Source: Streptomyces sp. STR69
GTDB taxonomy: Bacteria; Actinomycetota; Actinomycetes; Streptomycetales; Streptomycetaceae
DNA length: 50,165 bases
Direction: 5' to 3'
Assembly: GCF_024519455.1 (NCBI RefSeq)
Contig: NZ_JALJRY010000002.1
Coordinates: forward strand, 157,791-207,955
Shown here: in pieces, positions 27,418-35,415 of the stretch
Numbering within the stretch: position 1 is the stretch's first letter
Layout: every line of letters begins with the position of its first letter
Program-made: the position numbers and the translations under genes
Notes under the pieces: generated by a model
What the model was told of the DNA's origin: nothing
The model's input: only the letters and a program-made list of their open reading frames with translations
Database searches by the model: none

Positions 27418-28197
27418 TCAGCTGTGAGGTCCCCGGAGGATCGGCCGCTCGTCGTTCCCCGGGTGGGAGAACCAGGATCTGCGGGTGGATGCCTCCCACC
27501 CCGGTTCAGGGCGGTGGGACGGTGGTACGGGGTGCGTAGGCTGCAACGGTACCCGGAGCGGCGCGAAGTGCCTATCAGGGAAGCAATCGGTTGAGAGCGG
27601 AATTCGCGGCATTTCCGGTACACCTGGGGACAGTGAGTAGTAGAGGTCCTCGGGAGTCATCACGGGGGGCGAGTGACGGGCACCGGTGAGGATCCGTTCC
27701 ACCACCGCGCGCAGCACCTTCAGATATCCGCCGCGGGCGTGCGAGGCACCCACCAGCCCGACGAGACCCGACGCCGTGTAGTCGCCGACCGGCACTCTCA
27801 GCGTGTCGGGATCCTGACGGGGCGGCAGCCCCTTGGTGTTCCACAGGACCGGCACCAGAGCGGGCGAGCGTTCCCCGGTCTGGTGCTGCTCCCACAGCAG
27901 CCGTCGCCGGAACACCGCGAGGTCACGGAGCGCGCCGGGCTCTCTGTAGTAGTGCTCGGTGAGCAGGACGACCAGCGTCCGGCAGCGCATGGCCGGCGTC
28001 CAGCCCCAGCCCTCCGGCTCGAAGGCGCCGCGGGAGGGCTCCGGGAGCAGACCCGTGTAGGCCGGGGCGGAGCCCAGCTGCCGGTAGATGGTGCTCTGGA
28101 GATCGGCGTGGAAGGTCCGCAGCCAGGGGTCGCCGGGTACGGGCAGGGCGTGACTGATGTAGTAGTACGGAGCACCTGAACCGGCCTGCGCGGTCAT
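27418..28197 (-). CDS. fxsC: FxsC: TIR-like protein of the FxSxx-COOH system
   Basis: A 259-residue protein. The N-terminal half (PYYYISHALPVPGDPWLRTF to LRDLAVFRRRLLWEQH) has the aromatic strand, loop and helix pattern of FxsC TIR-like domains. TLVVLLTEHYYREPGALRD corresponds to the SxxYxxSxWCxxE region of TIR domains, but the catalytic-type Glu is replaced by Asp. The C-terminal 100 residues are Pro- and Arg-rich and probably disordered. The ATG at 28197 overlaps the fxsB stop (ATGA), so translation is coupled. The family role in the peptide system is not established. Confidence 0.85.
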   Translation of the reverse strand: MTAQAGSGAPYYYISHALPVPGDPWLRTFHADLQSTIYRQLGSAPAYTGLLPEPSRGAFEPEGWGWTPAMRCRTLVVLLTEHYYREPGALRDLAVFRRRLLWEQHQTGERSPALVPVLWNTKGLPPRQDPDTLRVPVGDYTASGLVGLVGASHARGGYLKVLRAVVERILTGARHSPPVMTPEDLYYSLSPGVPEMPRIPLSTDCFPDRHFAPLRVPLQPTHPVPPSHRPEPGWEASTRRSWFSHPGNDERPILRGPHS

Positions 28198-29402
28198 GGG
28201 ATCGCCCCCCGGTCCAGACGCGCGTGCAACGTGGTGACACCGTTCGCCAGCCGGTCCCGCACATGGTCGATCAGGAAGCGGAGGTCGGCGCAGTAGCACG
28301 ACGGATTGTCGAAGCCGTTGTCCGGCCGGTGCCGATGGGCGCGCAGACCACCGCCGCAGATGTCGACGACGGGACAGGACCGGCACTGCCGGCAGAGTCC
28401 GGCCAGCCCGGCACGCTCCGCGGCGAACCCCGGATCGGCCGCCGCGCGGTCGAAGTCGTGGGCCCCGATGTGCAGTACGGACCGGGCCGCCCCGGAACCG
28501 ACCGTCTTGAGGATGTCGTTGTACTCGATCAGCCCGGACGGCTGGATCACGACGACGTCCGACCCGTACGGGCCCCACATCTCACTGGTGCTGGTACCGC
28601 CCAGCTGCAGATCGAGCAGGGAGTCGAAGAGCCGCAGCGAGGTCTCGCGCCGTACGGCGTCGAACCAGCGGTCGAACACCGCGGCGAGCCAGCGCCCGTA
28701 CGGCGCGCCGCCCGCGTCCGGCGGCCTCGGCGGCGGGAACTGCCAGGTGGCATGCGGCAGCAGCAGATCGATGGAGGGCGGTTCGTGCTCCAGCAGCGCC
28801 TCGTACGTCGCCACCGGATCGGCCTCGATGTCCACGACGCACAACAGCCCGCCGTAGAGCGGTCGGTAGCGTGGCGTGCGGAGCAGCGCGAGCGCGCGGG
28901 CCACCTCGGTGTACGTGCCCCGGCCGGCCCGGTCGGGACGGCGCCGGTCGTGGGACGCGGCGGTGCCGTCGGTGCTGACGCCGACCGTGACGCCGTAGCG
29001 GCGGAAGACCTCCAGGAAGTCACGGTCGAGCAGTGAGGCGTTCGTCTGCACCAACAGGTCGACCCGGGTCGCCAGTTGGTCGCAGTCGGCGCGCAGCCGG
29101 CGGGCGAAGTGTTCGATGGTCGAGGGCCCCGCCAGTAAGGGTTCGCCCCCGTGCAGGATGACCTGCGCCCGTGCCGGGCGGTGCCGGCGCAGGTGCTCGG
29201 TGATTCTGCCGGACAACTGCCTCATCACGGCAGGGCTCATGACCAGCGGCTGGGTGGTCCAGCTCTGGTCACGGTGCTCGTACACATAGCAGTCGGGGCA
29301 GCCGAAGTTGCAGCGGCTGTACAGCTTGACGACGAACTGGGTGAAGACCGCGGCCGGTTCGGGGGGCGGCGGGACGGCGAGGCGTGCGGTCTCACACCGC
29401 AC
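28194..29402 (-). CDS. fxsB: FxsB: radical SAM/SPASM peptide maturase
   Basis: A 402-residue radical S-adenosylmethionine enzyme. The 4Fe-4S motif CNFGCPDC (C31, C35, C38) begins the catalytic barrel, followed by HGGEPLL and TNASLLDRDF. The SPASM-type C-terminus has CRQCRSCPVVDICGGG and SCYC for auxiliary clusters. The GTG start at 29402 lies within the last codons of fxsA and has GAGG about 7 nt upstream, so the two genes overlap by 11 nt. It is expected to crosslink or otherwise modify the C-terminus of the small FxsA peptide. Related maturases are reported to make three-residue cyclophanes starting at an aromatic residue. Confidence 0.92.
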   Translation of the reverse strand: MRCETARLAVPPPPEPAAVFTQFVVKLYSRCNFGCPDCYVYEHRDQSWTTQPLVMSPAVMRQLSGRITEHLRRHRPARAQVILHGGEPLLAGPSTIEHFARRLRADCDQLATRVDLLVQTNASLLDRDFLEVFRRYGVTVGVSTDGTAASHDRRRPDRAGRGTYTEVARALALLRTPRYRPLYGGLLCVVDIEADPVATYEALLEHEPPSIDLLLPHATWQFPPPRPPDAGGAPYGRWLAAVFDRWFDAVRRETSLRLFDSLLDLQLGGTSTSEMWGPYGSDVVVIQPSGLIEYNDILKTVGSGAARSVLHIGAHDFDRAAADPGFAAERAGLAGLCRQCRSCPVVDICGGGLRAHRHRPDNGFDNPSCYCADLRFLIDHVRDRLANGVTTLHARLDRGAIP

Positions 29403-29577
29403 TTTCCCACCTCGGCCGCTCGGGGCCGGATCCTCGGCCGACGTTGCGCAGCAGCGCCTCGACGAGTGCGCTCCGGGGGAGACGGCACAGTTCGAGGGCG
29501 TCGGGCGGGGCATGGGAGGGACTGTCCGCGGACAACGTCGAACCGTGTGCCGTGTGTTGTGCCGCCTCACGTCCCAT
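29392..29577 (-). CDS. fxsA: FxsA-like precursor peptide ending Trp-Glu-Ser-Ala-Val
   Basis: A 61-residue peptide immediately upstream of, and overlapping, fxsB. The middle segment LELCRLPRSALVEALLRNV resembles the conserved leader helix of FxSxx-COOH peptides. The last five residues are W-E-S-A-V, matching the FxSxx terminal motif except that Trp replaces Phe. GGGGGGAG precedes the ATG at 29577. It is predicted to be the substrate of FxsB, with Trp-Glu-Ser as the likely modified triplet. No protease or transporter gene is seen in the operon, so the product may stay intracellular as a signal. Confidence 0.85.
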   Translation of the reverse strand: MGREAAQHTAHGSTLSADSPSHAPPDALELCRLPRSALVEALLRNVGRGSGPERPRWESAV

Positions 29578-29933
29578 AGCGCAGGCTCCCCCCGACTGTC
29601 CCGGCTCCGCGACGCACGGAGTCCGACCAGCATGGTTCGGACAAGCGGACGAGGTGTCAGGAGAGGTGTGTGGTTCCTGCTACAGTCCGGGACTCGTGAA
29701 TCCTCGGGCCGCTCGCTCCCCCGCTTGTGAATGCCTCGGCGCGCTTACCGAACGCTCCCACCAGACACCTGAGAGTGTACCGAGCGGGACCAAGTAAGCC
29801 TATCCTCGGGAATGTTGAGGGATGGTGAACCGGCCTCCGAGGAGCCGCCGCCGACCGATCGGCCATCTGTCGTGACCGAGTCTGCGCGAATGTCCGTCCT
29901 GCCGGACCGCCGGCGGTAGCTTGTGAGGAGCGC
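29578..29933. other. Divergent promoter region of the fxs locus
   Basis: This 356-nt gap separates the leftward fxsA operon from the rightward TIR genes, so it should hold both promoters and any shared control site. TATCCT near 29802 is a possible rightward -10 without a good -35. The double TIR gene has GAGGAG just before its GTG. I see no coding frame or strong palindrome. Confidence 0.45.
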
Positions 29934-31031
29934 GTGGATCCAGCCGCTTTCTTCTATACGAGTTGTGTACGAGCCGACGGCTGGCGTGCGCTGACACGTT
30001 TCCACACCGACCTGGAGTACCAGCTGCGGATCCAGGAGGGGTTCGGTGTCAGTGGCGTCCTCGGCGCGCTGATGGAACCCGAGTCCGCCCGTGAGGGCGA
30101 TGTGACCAGGGCCGGGGTGATGATCGCGCTGTACTCCCCGCGGTATTTCAGGGACCGCGGCGCGGGTCTCGAATGGTCCGTCTTCCGGTCCCGGATGCGG
30201 CACCACGAGGACACCCGCGGAGTACCGGCCCGCGGCTGTCTGATCCCGTTGTGCTGGAAGCCCGTCACCGGCGACGAAGTACCGGAGGCCGTACGGAAGT
30301 CGGTGGAGATTCCGGGAGCCTTCGACTGGCTGCGGCAGTACGGACTGGAGTCGTTGGCCGCCTCGTCGGAGTCGGAGGACGAGGCGCGCTATTACGCGCT
30401 CGTCGAACAATTGGCCAAAACCATCGCCGAGGCCGGGCGTACGGACCTGGAGCCGCTGGACGCACCGGACGCGCGGGAGCTGAGCCCGGAGTTCGGCAGC
30501 GAGGGCCTGTCCCAGGACCGCGAGTCGGCGGATGCGGCCGAGGTGCCGGAGGAGGCGCTGCCCGCCGATGAGGAGCCCGAGGACACTGGCATCCAGGCCC
30601 GCGGCCCGCGCTCCGTCGCCATCAGCTATGTGGGCGCGGACCAGCCGTGGGCCGACTGGATGAAGGAAGTGCTGGAGCAACGGGGTTACGAGGTCAGACA
30701 GCGCCGCTGGCGGGCCGGCCGCGAAGACCTCCGGGACGCGGTCGCCCAGGCGCGGGACGAGGCCGAGCGCCTGGTGGTCATCTTCTCGCGCAACTACTTC
30801 GCCGCCGGGGACACGAGCCCCACCGACTGGGCGGAGGTGTTCGTCGAATCGCGCGACAGGGCCTCACCCGACGTCCTGGTCCAGATCGACGCGACTCCGC
30901 GGCCCCTGCTCGTCCGCGACGCGCAGGTCGTCGTACTGGCCGGGGCGGATCTCCTGGAGACCGAGGAGTTGATCGGCGAGCTGCTGCCCGAGCCACCACA
31001 GCGGTCGGAGGACCGCGGGAGCGGCCGGTGA
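29934..31031 (+). CDS. Protein with two TIR-like domains, FxsC-related N-terminus
   Basis: A 365-residue protein. Residues 1-160 (FFYTSCVRADGWRALTRFHT, ALYSPRYFRDRGAGLEWSVF) resemble FxsC and keep a Glu where FxsC in this locus has Asp. An acidic linker (about 165-215, rich in Glu and Ala) leads to a second TIR-like domain (SVAISYVGADQPWADWMKEV, VVIFSRNYFAAGDTSPTDWA, PLLVRDAQVVVLAG). GTG start with GAGGAG 4 nt upstream. It is translated together with the next gene through a GTGA overlap. It probably assembles with the FxsC/FxsT proteins. NAD-cleaving activity cannot be assumed, as the WCxxE motif is not intact. Confidence 0.8.
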   Translation: MDPAAFFYTSCVRADGWRALTRFHTDLEYQLRIQEGFGVSGVLGALMEPESAREGDVTRAGVMIALYSPRYFRDRGAGLEWSVFRSRMRHHEDTRGVPARGCLIPLCWKPVTGDEVPEAVRKSVEIPGAFDWLRQYGLESLAASSESEDEARYYALVEQLAKTIAEAGRTDLEPLDAPDARELSPEFGSEGLSQDRESADAAEVPEEALPADEEPEDTGIQARGPRSVAISYVGADQPWADWMKEVLEQRGYEVRQRRWRAGREDLRDAVAQARDEAERLVVIFSRNYFAAGDTSPTDWAEVFVESRDRASPDVLVQIDATPRPLLVRDAQVVVLAGADLLETEELIGELLPEPPQRSEDRGSGR

Positions 31032-32713
31032 GCCCGCAGAGACGCTCGCCCCGGCAACTTCCCTCGATCACCAACCTCCCGCCGCCCGCGGCACCCTTCG
31101 TCGGCCGGGACGAAGAGGTCGAGCAGGCCCATGAGCTCCTCGCGGACCACGGCGCCGTGCTGGTGCACGACCCGAAGGACCGCCCGCACGGCTACGGCAC
31201 CTCGCAACTCGCCATCACCTACGGCCATCGCTACACCCGGCACTACGAGGTGATGTGGATGTTCGACTGCGGCGGGGAGCGGGACCCGGCGCGGTTGGCG
31301 GACCGCCTCGAACAGGAGTCGCGGCGGCTGCGGGAGGAGTACGAACGGACGCGGGGCGAGCCGCTGGCCGGCCCCACCGCGGCCAACTGGCTCTACTTCT
31401 ACAACAACGTGGTGCAACCCGACGAGGTCCGGCGGCACTTCCCGGAGGGCAACGCGCGCATCCTGGTCACCTCGCGCGCCACCGGCACCTGGGACACCCG
31501 GGCCCGGCTGTGCGTCGGCCCGCTGACCCGGGCGGGCTCGATCGAGCTCATCCAGGCGGTGACCGCGCTCGACCAGACGCAGGCCGACCGGCTGGCGGAC
31601 GTCTTCGACGGGCACCCGGGGCAGATCGTGCGCGCGGGCCAGGCCATCCGCGGCGGCATCATCACCGCGGAACAGTTCGTCACCCTGACCGAGATAGCCC
31701 GCATGGCGCCCGCACCGGCCGAGGCGGCTTCCCGGTCGCCCGGGATTCCGGGACAGCTCCGGGCGGAGGTCTCCGACAGTGACCGCACGAGCCTGTGGAC
31801 CAACCTCCTGCGGTCGGCGGTGTGCTGGAACTCCGGGAGCTATCAGCGCTGGATCGAGGCCCTGCGGGAACGGACGGGCATCCTCCTGGACGACGAGGTG
31901 ACCACCGGCCTGTCCATGGAGGACCGCGTGGACCTGCTGCTGGACCTCGCGTTCGAGCAGGAGAGGCCCGACTTTCTGCGGGCGATCGCCGAGACGGTGA
32001 CGATGGAGACCAAGAGGGCGGGCTCGGGCCGGGACCCGGCCAACAACGTGAGTCGCATCGTCGAGGAACTGGTGCGGGGCTGGCAGGGCGTCCCGCAGAC
32101 GCCGTCGGTGACGGCGGCCACCGGAACGGCCACCTGCTTCTTCTTCACCAGCTGGTTCAACCGCGAGGTGTACGCCAAGGAGGTGCTGCGCTTCCACAAC
32201 CTGCTGCAGCAACAGGTCGAAGTCAGGCGCGGGGAACGGGAGTTGAGTGACGGCTTCCTCGACCGGAACACGAGGCGCGGGGCGCAGTGGGAGCCGCGGC
32301 TGATCGAGGCGATCCGCACCACGAGGGTGCTGGTTCCCCTGATCACCAAGGACTACTTCACCAGCCCGTGGTGCCGGCGCGAGTGGGCCGTCATGATGCG
32401 GCGCATCGAGAGCGCGGACGCCGATCTGGGTCGGGAACCTGTCGCGATCATGCCGGTGTTCTGGGTCAGACCCGAGAGATGGTGGACGCTGCCGAAGGAC
32501 TTCGAGCGCTTCCAGCACCGTGCGCCGGGGGAATACCAGGGCGACGTCTTCGAGTTGATGGCCTCTCACAGGGAGGACGAGCTCATGGAGTACGTGTCCG
32601 AACTCGCCCGGTCCATGGTCGACGAAGGGGGCGTTCACCTGCCGCACCTCGCTCAGGATCTGGTGATGGACCTTCCGCTGGCGTTTCCCGACGCCGACGA
32701 CGGCGTCCGCTGA
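31028..32713 (+). CDS. STAND-like protein with C-terminal TIR domain
   Basis: A 561-residue protein. The N-terminus begins LPPPAAPFVGRDEEVEQAHE, the usual entry into NB-ARC/STAND ATPases, but the expected P-loop is VHDPKDRPHGYGTSQLA, which lacks GxxxxGK[ST]. A downstream ARILVTSRATGTW strand is kept. A helical region (about 255-365; DRTSLWTNLLRSAVCWNSGS) is followed by a TIR domain (about 370-500) with FFFTSWFN, LVPLITKDYFTSPWCRREWA and a WCxxEW motif. This includes the Glu that is catalytic in NAD-cleaving TIRs. The GTG start at 31028 overlaps the preceding stop by 4 nt. It is probably the effector or signalling partner of the locus. Confidence 0.8.
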   Translation: MSPQRRSPRQLPSITNLPPPAAPFVGRDEEVEQAHELLADHGAVLVHDPKDRPHGYGTSQLAITYGHRYTRHYEVMWMFDCGGERDPARLADRLEQESRRLREEYERTRGEPLAGPTAANWLYFYNNVVQPDEVRRHFPEGNARILVTSRATGTWDTRARLCVGPLTRAGSIELIQAVTALDQTQADRLADVFDGHPGQIVRAGQAIRGGIITAEQFVTLTEIARMAPAPAEAASRSPGIPGQLRAEVSDSDRTSLWTNLLRSAVCWNSGSYQRWIEALRERTGILLDDEVTTGLSMEDRVDLLLDLAFEQERPDFLRAIAETVTMETKRAGSGRDPANNVSRIVEELVRGWQGVPQTPSVTAATGTATCFFFTSWFNREVYAKEVLRFHNLLQQQVEVRRGERELSDGFLDRNTRRGAQWEPRLIEAIRTTRVLVPLITKDYFTSPWCRREWAVMMRRIESADADLGREPVAIMPVFWVRPERWWTLPKDFERFQHRAPGEYQGDVFELMASHREDELMEYVSELARSMVDEGGVHLPHLAQDLVMDLPLAFPDADDGVR

Positions 32714-32735
32714 GAGGTGCGCCCGCCCACGGGCC

Positions 32736-32741
32736 TATTGT
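32736..32741 (+). promoter_or_regulatory. Putative -10 of the HIT gene, leaderless layout
   Basis: TATTGT is followed by exactly six bases and the ATG at 32748, with no Shine-Dalgarno. It lies between the stop of the TIR gene and the HIT gene, so the latter can be transcribed separately. Confidence 0.5.
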
Positions 32742-32747
32742 CGACCC

Positions 32748-33194
32748 ATGAGAGTGGATCATCACGGCGCCGACTGTGTCTTCTGCGGTATCGCCGCCGG
32801 CACCGAATCGGCCCGCGTCGTCGCCGAAACCGCCGAGACGCTGACGTTCCTGCCCGTGCGACCGGTGCACCCCGGGCATGTTCTGGTCGTGCCCCGGCGT
32901 CATGTCGCGGACATCTGGGAACTCGACGAGGAGACGGCGGCAGCCGTCGGCACGGCGGTGCTCCGGGCGGCCCACGCGGTGCGGGCCGCCCACCGCCCCG
33001 AGGGGCTGAACGTCATCCAGTCGTCCGGGGCCGTCGCCACGCAGTCGGTGTTCCACCTGCACGTCCATGTGATCCCGCGTTACCAGGGCGACCGGATGCC
33101 GTATCTGTGGCCCGCGAAGGTCGAGGAGGATCCGGCACTGCTCGACGACTCCGCGCGGAGACTGCGCAGTGCGCTGACCGCGGGGCGGCACTGA
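32748..33194 (+). CDS. HIT-family nucleotide hydrolase
   Basis: A 148-residue Hint/HIT-type protein. The histidine triad is in FHLHVHVIPRY (H103, H105, H107), and the N-terminal DCVFCGIAAG (Cys pair) and HPGHVLVVPRRH are also typical. Such enzymes cleave nucleoside phosphoramidates or dinucleotides. It is transcribed from what looks like a leaderless promoter and converges on the small membrane protein gene, with 18 nt between stops. Confidence 0.93.
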   Translation: MRVDHHGADCVFCGIAAGTESARVVAETAETLTFLPVRPVHPGHVLVVPRRHVADIWELDEETAAAVGTAVLRAAHAVRAAHRPEGLNVIQSSGAVATQSVFHLHVHVIPRYQGDRMPYLWPAKVEEDPALLDDSARRLRSALTAGRH

Positions 33195-33212
33195 GGCGGC
33201 ACCGGACGGCAA

Positions 33213-33635
33213 TCACAGCACGAAGACCAGCGCGAATGCCTGGCCCAGGGCCAGGCCCCCGTAGAAGAAGGCGAGGGTGGGAGAGACGGCGGCCTTCAGT
33301 ACGCCCGCGCTCTCCTGACCGGGTGCCACGTTCATCGCGAAGGGCTCTACCGGATTCTCGGGGCGGCGCACCCGGTCGTACAGGCGCCGGAACAGCCGCT
33401 CCTGGTACAGGAAGTAGGCGTCGAGGAGCCAGAAGGCCAGGACCGGGACGAAACTCACCAGCGCGACCGAGCTCTTGCCGTTCCCGACGGCGTAGGCGAG
33501 CAGTGCGCCGGTGACCGTCAGCGACCAGCCCTTGATCAGGAACGAGTTGTTTCCCATCCGGGCCACGATCGTCTGGATCAGCTCCAGATGCCTGATCCGG
33601 TTGTCGTCCAGCCGTAAGCGATTCTCCGCCGACAT
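33213..33635 (-). CDS. Small membrane protein, possibly RipA-like
   Basis: A 140-residue protein with a charged N-terminus (RIRHLELIQTIVARMGNNSF), then two adjacent hydrophobic segments (about 35-50 and 57-73). A basic loop follows (QERLFRRLYDRVRRP), then a third hydrophobic segment at the C-terminus. The LELIQ..RMGNNSFLIKGWS pattern reminds me of small inner-membrane proteins named RipA-like, but this is from memory and uncertain. GGGGGG lies just before the ATG. It sits next to the TIR/STAND block but on the other strand; no functional link is shown. Confidence 0.7.
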   Translation of the reverse strand: MSAENRLRLDDNRIRHLELIQTIVARMGNNSFLIKGWSLTVTGALLAYAVGNGKSSVALVSFVPVLAFWLLDAYFLYQERLFRRLYDRVRRPENPVEPFAMNVAPGQESAGVLKAAVSPTLAFFYGGLALGQAFALVFVL

Positions 33636-33686
33636 TTGCCCCCCACAGTGTCAACTCGTCTGTAAAGGAGCTTACTCACCCGGCCC

Positions 33687-34622
33687 TCATCGGGGGTCTG
33701 GGGCGACGGACTCGTGGACGGGACGTTCGTCGGGTACGGGGTGGGTCGGTGTCCGGCCGGTGCCGCGGCGGCCCGCGCGGGTGGGGCGGCCCAGGACGAC
33801 TCCGGCCAGGACCAGTGCCAGTCCGCACAGTTGACGGACCGTCAGGACCTCTCCGGCGACCACCGTGCCGAGCAGTACGCCGGTGACGGGGTTGAGCAGT
33901 CCGATCAGGCCCACCGTTCCGGAGGGCAGGTGCCGCAGCCCGGTGAACCAGGCCGCGAAGGCCAGCGCGGTGGCGACGAGGGTGACGTAGCCGAACGCGA
34001 GGAGCGCCGAGGGGGAGAGCGCGGGCGGCGGGCCCTCCACGGCCGCGGCGACCGGCAGGAGGAACAGCCCTCCGGCGGTGAGCTGCCAGGCGGTCGAGGC
34101 GAGTACGTCGGTACCCGTGGTGTTCCACCGTTTGGTCAGGATGTGGCCGAAGGCCGACACGAGCATGGCCGCGGCCGAGGCGAGGACTCCCGGCACGCTC
34201 ACCCCGCCCGCCCCCGTGAACAGCATGAGACAGACACCGCCGAGCCCGATCGCCGCGCCGGCCAGGTGCGCGCGGCCGGGCCGCTCGGACACCAGGGCCC
34301 AGGCGATGAGCATCATCGCCAGCGGGGACACCGCCATGACGGTCGAGGCGATGCTCGTCGGGAGCAGCTGGGAGGCGGCGTAGACGAGGACGAAGAACAC
34401 GCTCACGTTGAGCAGTCCGAGCACCGCGGAACGCCACCACCATGCGCCGCGCGGTCGTTGGCGGCACAGGGCGAGCAGGACGAGGCCGGCGGGCAGGGCT
34501 CGTAGGGCCGCGCCGTAGAGCGGGCTGTCGGGCGGCAGGAACTCATGGGTGACGTAGTAGTTGGCGCCCCAGGCCACCGGTGCGACGGCGGTCAGTGTCA
34601 CCCATCGCATATTGGCTTCCAT
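33687..34622 (-). CDS. EamA-family (DMT) exporter
   Basis: A 311-residue drug/metabolite transporter with ten predicted helices in two EamA repeats (NYYVTHEFLPPDSPLYGAAL; LASTAWQLTAGGLFLLPVAA; GLIGLLNPVTGVLLGTVVAG). The start may be ATG 34622, seven bases after a TATAGT -10 and possibly leaderless, or ATG 34610. The longer frame upstream is shadow of the marR gene. It is divergent from a MarR regulator with two palindromic operators between them, so it is probably repressed by MarR and induced by the exported compound, which is unknown. Confidence 0.88.
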   Translation of the reverse strand: MEANMRWVTLTAVAPVAWGANYYVTHEFLPPDSPLYGAALRALPAGLVLLALCRQRPRGAWWWRSAVLGLLNVSVFFVLVYAASQLLPTSIASTVMAVSPLAMMLIAWALVSERPGRAHLAGAAIGLGGVCLMLFTGAGGVSVPGVLASAAAMLVSAFGHILTKRWNTTGTDVLASTAWQLTAGGLFLLPVAAAVEGPPPALSPSALLAFGYVTLVATALAFAAWFTGLRHLPSGTVGLIGLLNPVTGVLLGTVVAGEVLTVRQLCGLALVLAGVVLGRPTRAGRRGTGRTPTHPVPDERPVHESVAPDPR

Positions 34623-34648
34623 GGAAGATACTATACCTTCCTGGGAAG
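34616..34648. promoter_or_regulatory. Paired MarR-type operators between EamA and marR
   Basis: CTTCCATGGAAG (34616-34627) is a perfect 12-bp palindrome and CTTCCTGGGAAG (34637-34648) is a near copy, spaced 21 bp start to start (two helical turns). Between them the -10 hexamers of both directions overlap: TACTAT on plus at 34629-34634, TATAGT on minus at 34630-34635. One regulator could block both promoters. Confidence 0.65.
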
Positions 34649-34653
34649 CTATC

Positions 34654-35205
34654 ATGCTGTCCATGGACGCCCCCCACCCGCCGGACCGCGTAGCGCGCAT
34701 CCAGGCCGACTGGCGCCGAGAGCGCCCCGACCTCGACGTCACCCCGCAGGGCGTGATCGGCCGCCTGCACCGCCTGGCCGGCCAACTGACGGAGGAACTC
34801 AACCTCGTCTACGGGCGCTACGGACTCGGCGAGGGAGAGTTCGACGTCCTGTGCGCACTGCGCCGCGCTGGCGAGCCCTACGAACGGGCGCCCGGCGAAC
34901 TCGCCGCCCACACCATGGTCACCACCGGCGCGATGACGAAACGAATCGACCGCTTGGAGCGAGCCGGACTCGTCACCCGCCGCCGCTCCGACGACGACCA
35001 GCGCGGCCGGATCGTCGCCCTCACCCGCCCCGGACACGAACTGATCGACCGGGCGTTCACCGACCACATCCGAAATGAACACCGCCTGCTGAACCTGCTG
35101 ACGCCAGGCGAGGCGGAGGCGCTGGAAGGGCTGCTCACCACGTGGCTCTCCCGCGTGGAGGATCCGCGTTCGGAGGGGAGTTCGCGTTCGGCGGGGGGTG
35201 GGTGA
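34654..35205 (+). CDS. MarR-family transcriptional regulator
   Basis: A 183-residue winged-helix regulator. The DNA-binding part reads GEFDVLCALRRAGEPYERAP, GELAAHTMVTTGAMTKRIDR and LERAGLVTRRRSDDDQRGR, standard for MarR. I start it at ATG 34654 behind GGGAAG; ATG 34663 is an alternative. It is divergent from the EamA exporter and probably autoregulates through the palindromes in the gap. A strong hairpin follows the stop. Confidence 0.9.
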   Translation: MLSMDAPHPPDRVARIQADWRRERPDLDVTPQGVIGRLHRLAGQLTEELNLVYGRYGLGEGEFDVLCALRRAGEPYERAPGELAAHTMVTTGAMTKRIDRLERAGLVTRRRSDDDQRGRIVALTRPGHELIDRAFTDHIRNEHRLLNLLTPGEAEALEGLLTTWLSRVEDPRSEGSSRSAGGG

Positions 35206-35215
35206 GCGGCGGGGG

Positions 35216-35237
35216 CGGGCTCGCTGCGACGAGCCCG
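35216..35237 (+). terminator. Terminator hairpin after marR
   Basis: CGGGCTCG (35216-35223) pairs perfectly with CGAGCCCG (35230-35237) around a 6-nt loop, followed by TTCT, 10 nt after the marR stop. Confidence 0.7.
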
Positions 35238-35415
35238 TTCTCAGGTCTCGGGGGCAAACTCCGACCGCCCCGACGGCGGCATTCACGCTGTGCCCTGCGC
35301 GCGGCCACCGCGTGATCGTGTGTCCGGTGATGCGTACGTCGAGGGCGGCGGTCGCCGGTGCCGTGTCCTCACGGGTTCGTCCAGCGATGAGTTCCGATAC
35401 GAAGAGAGGTCTTCT

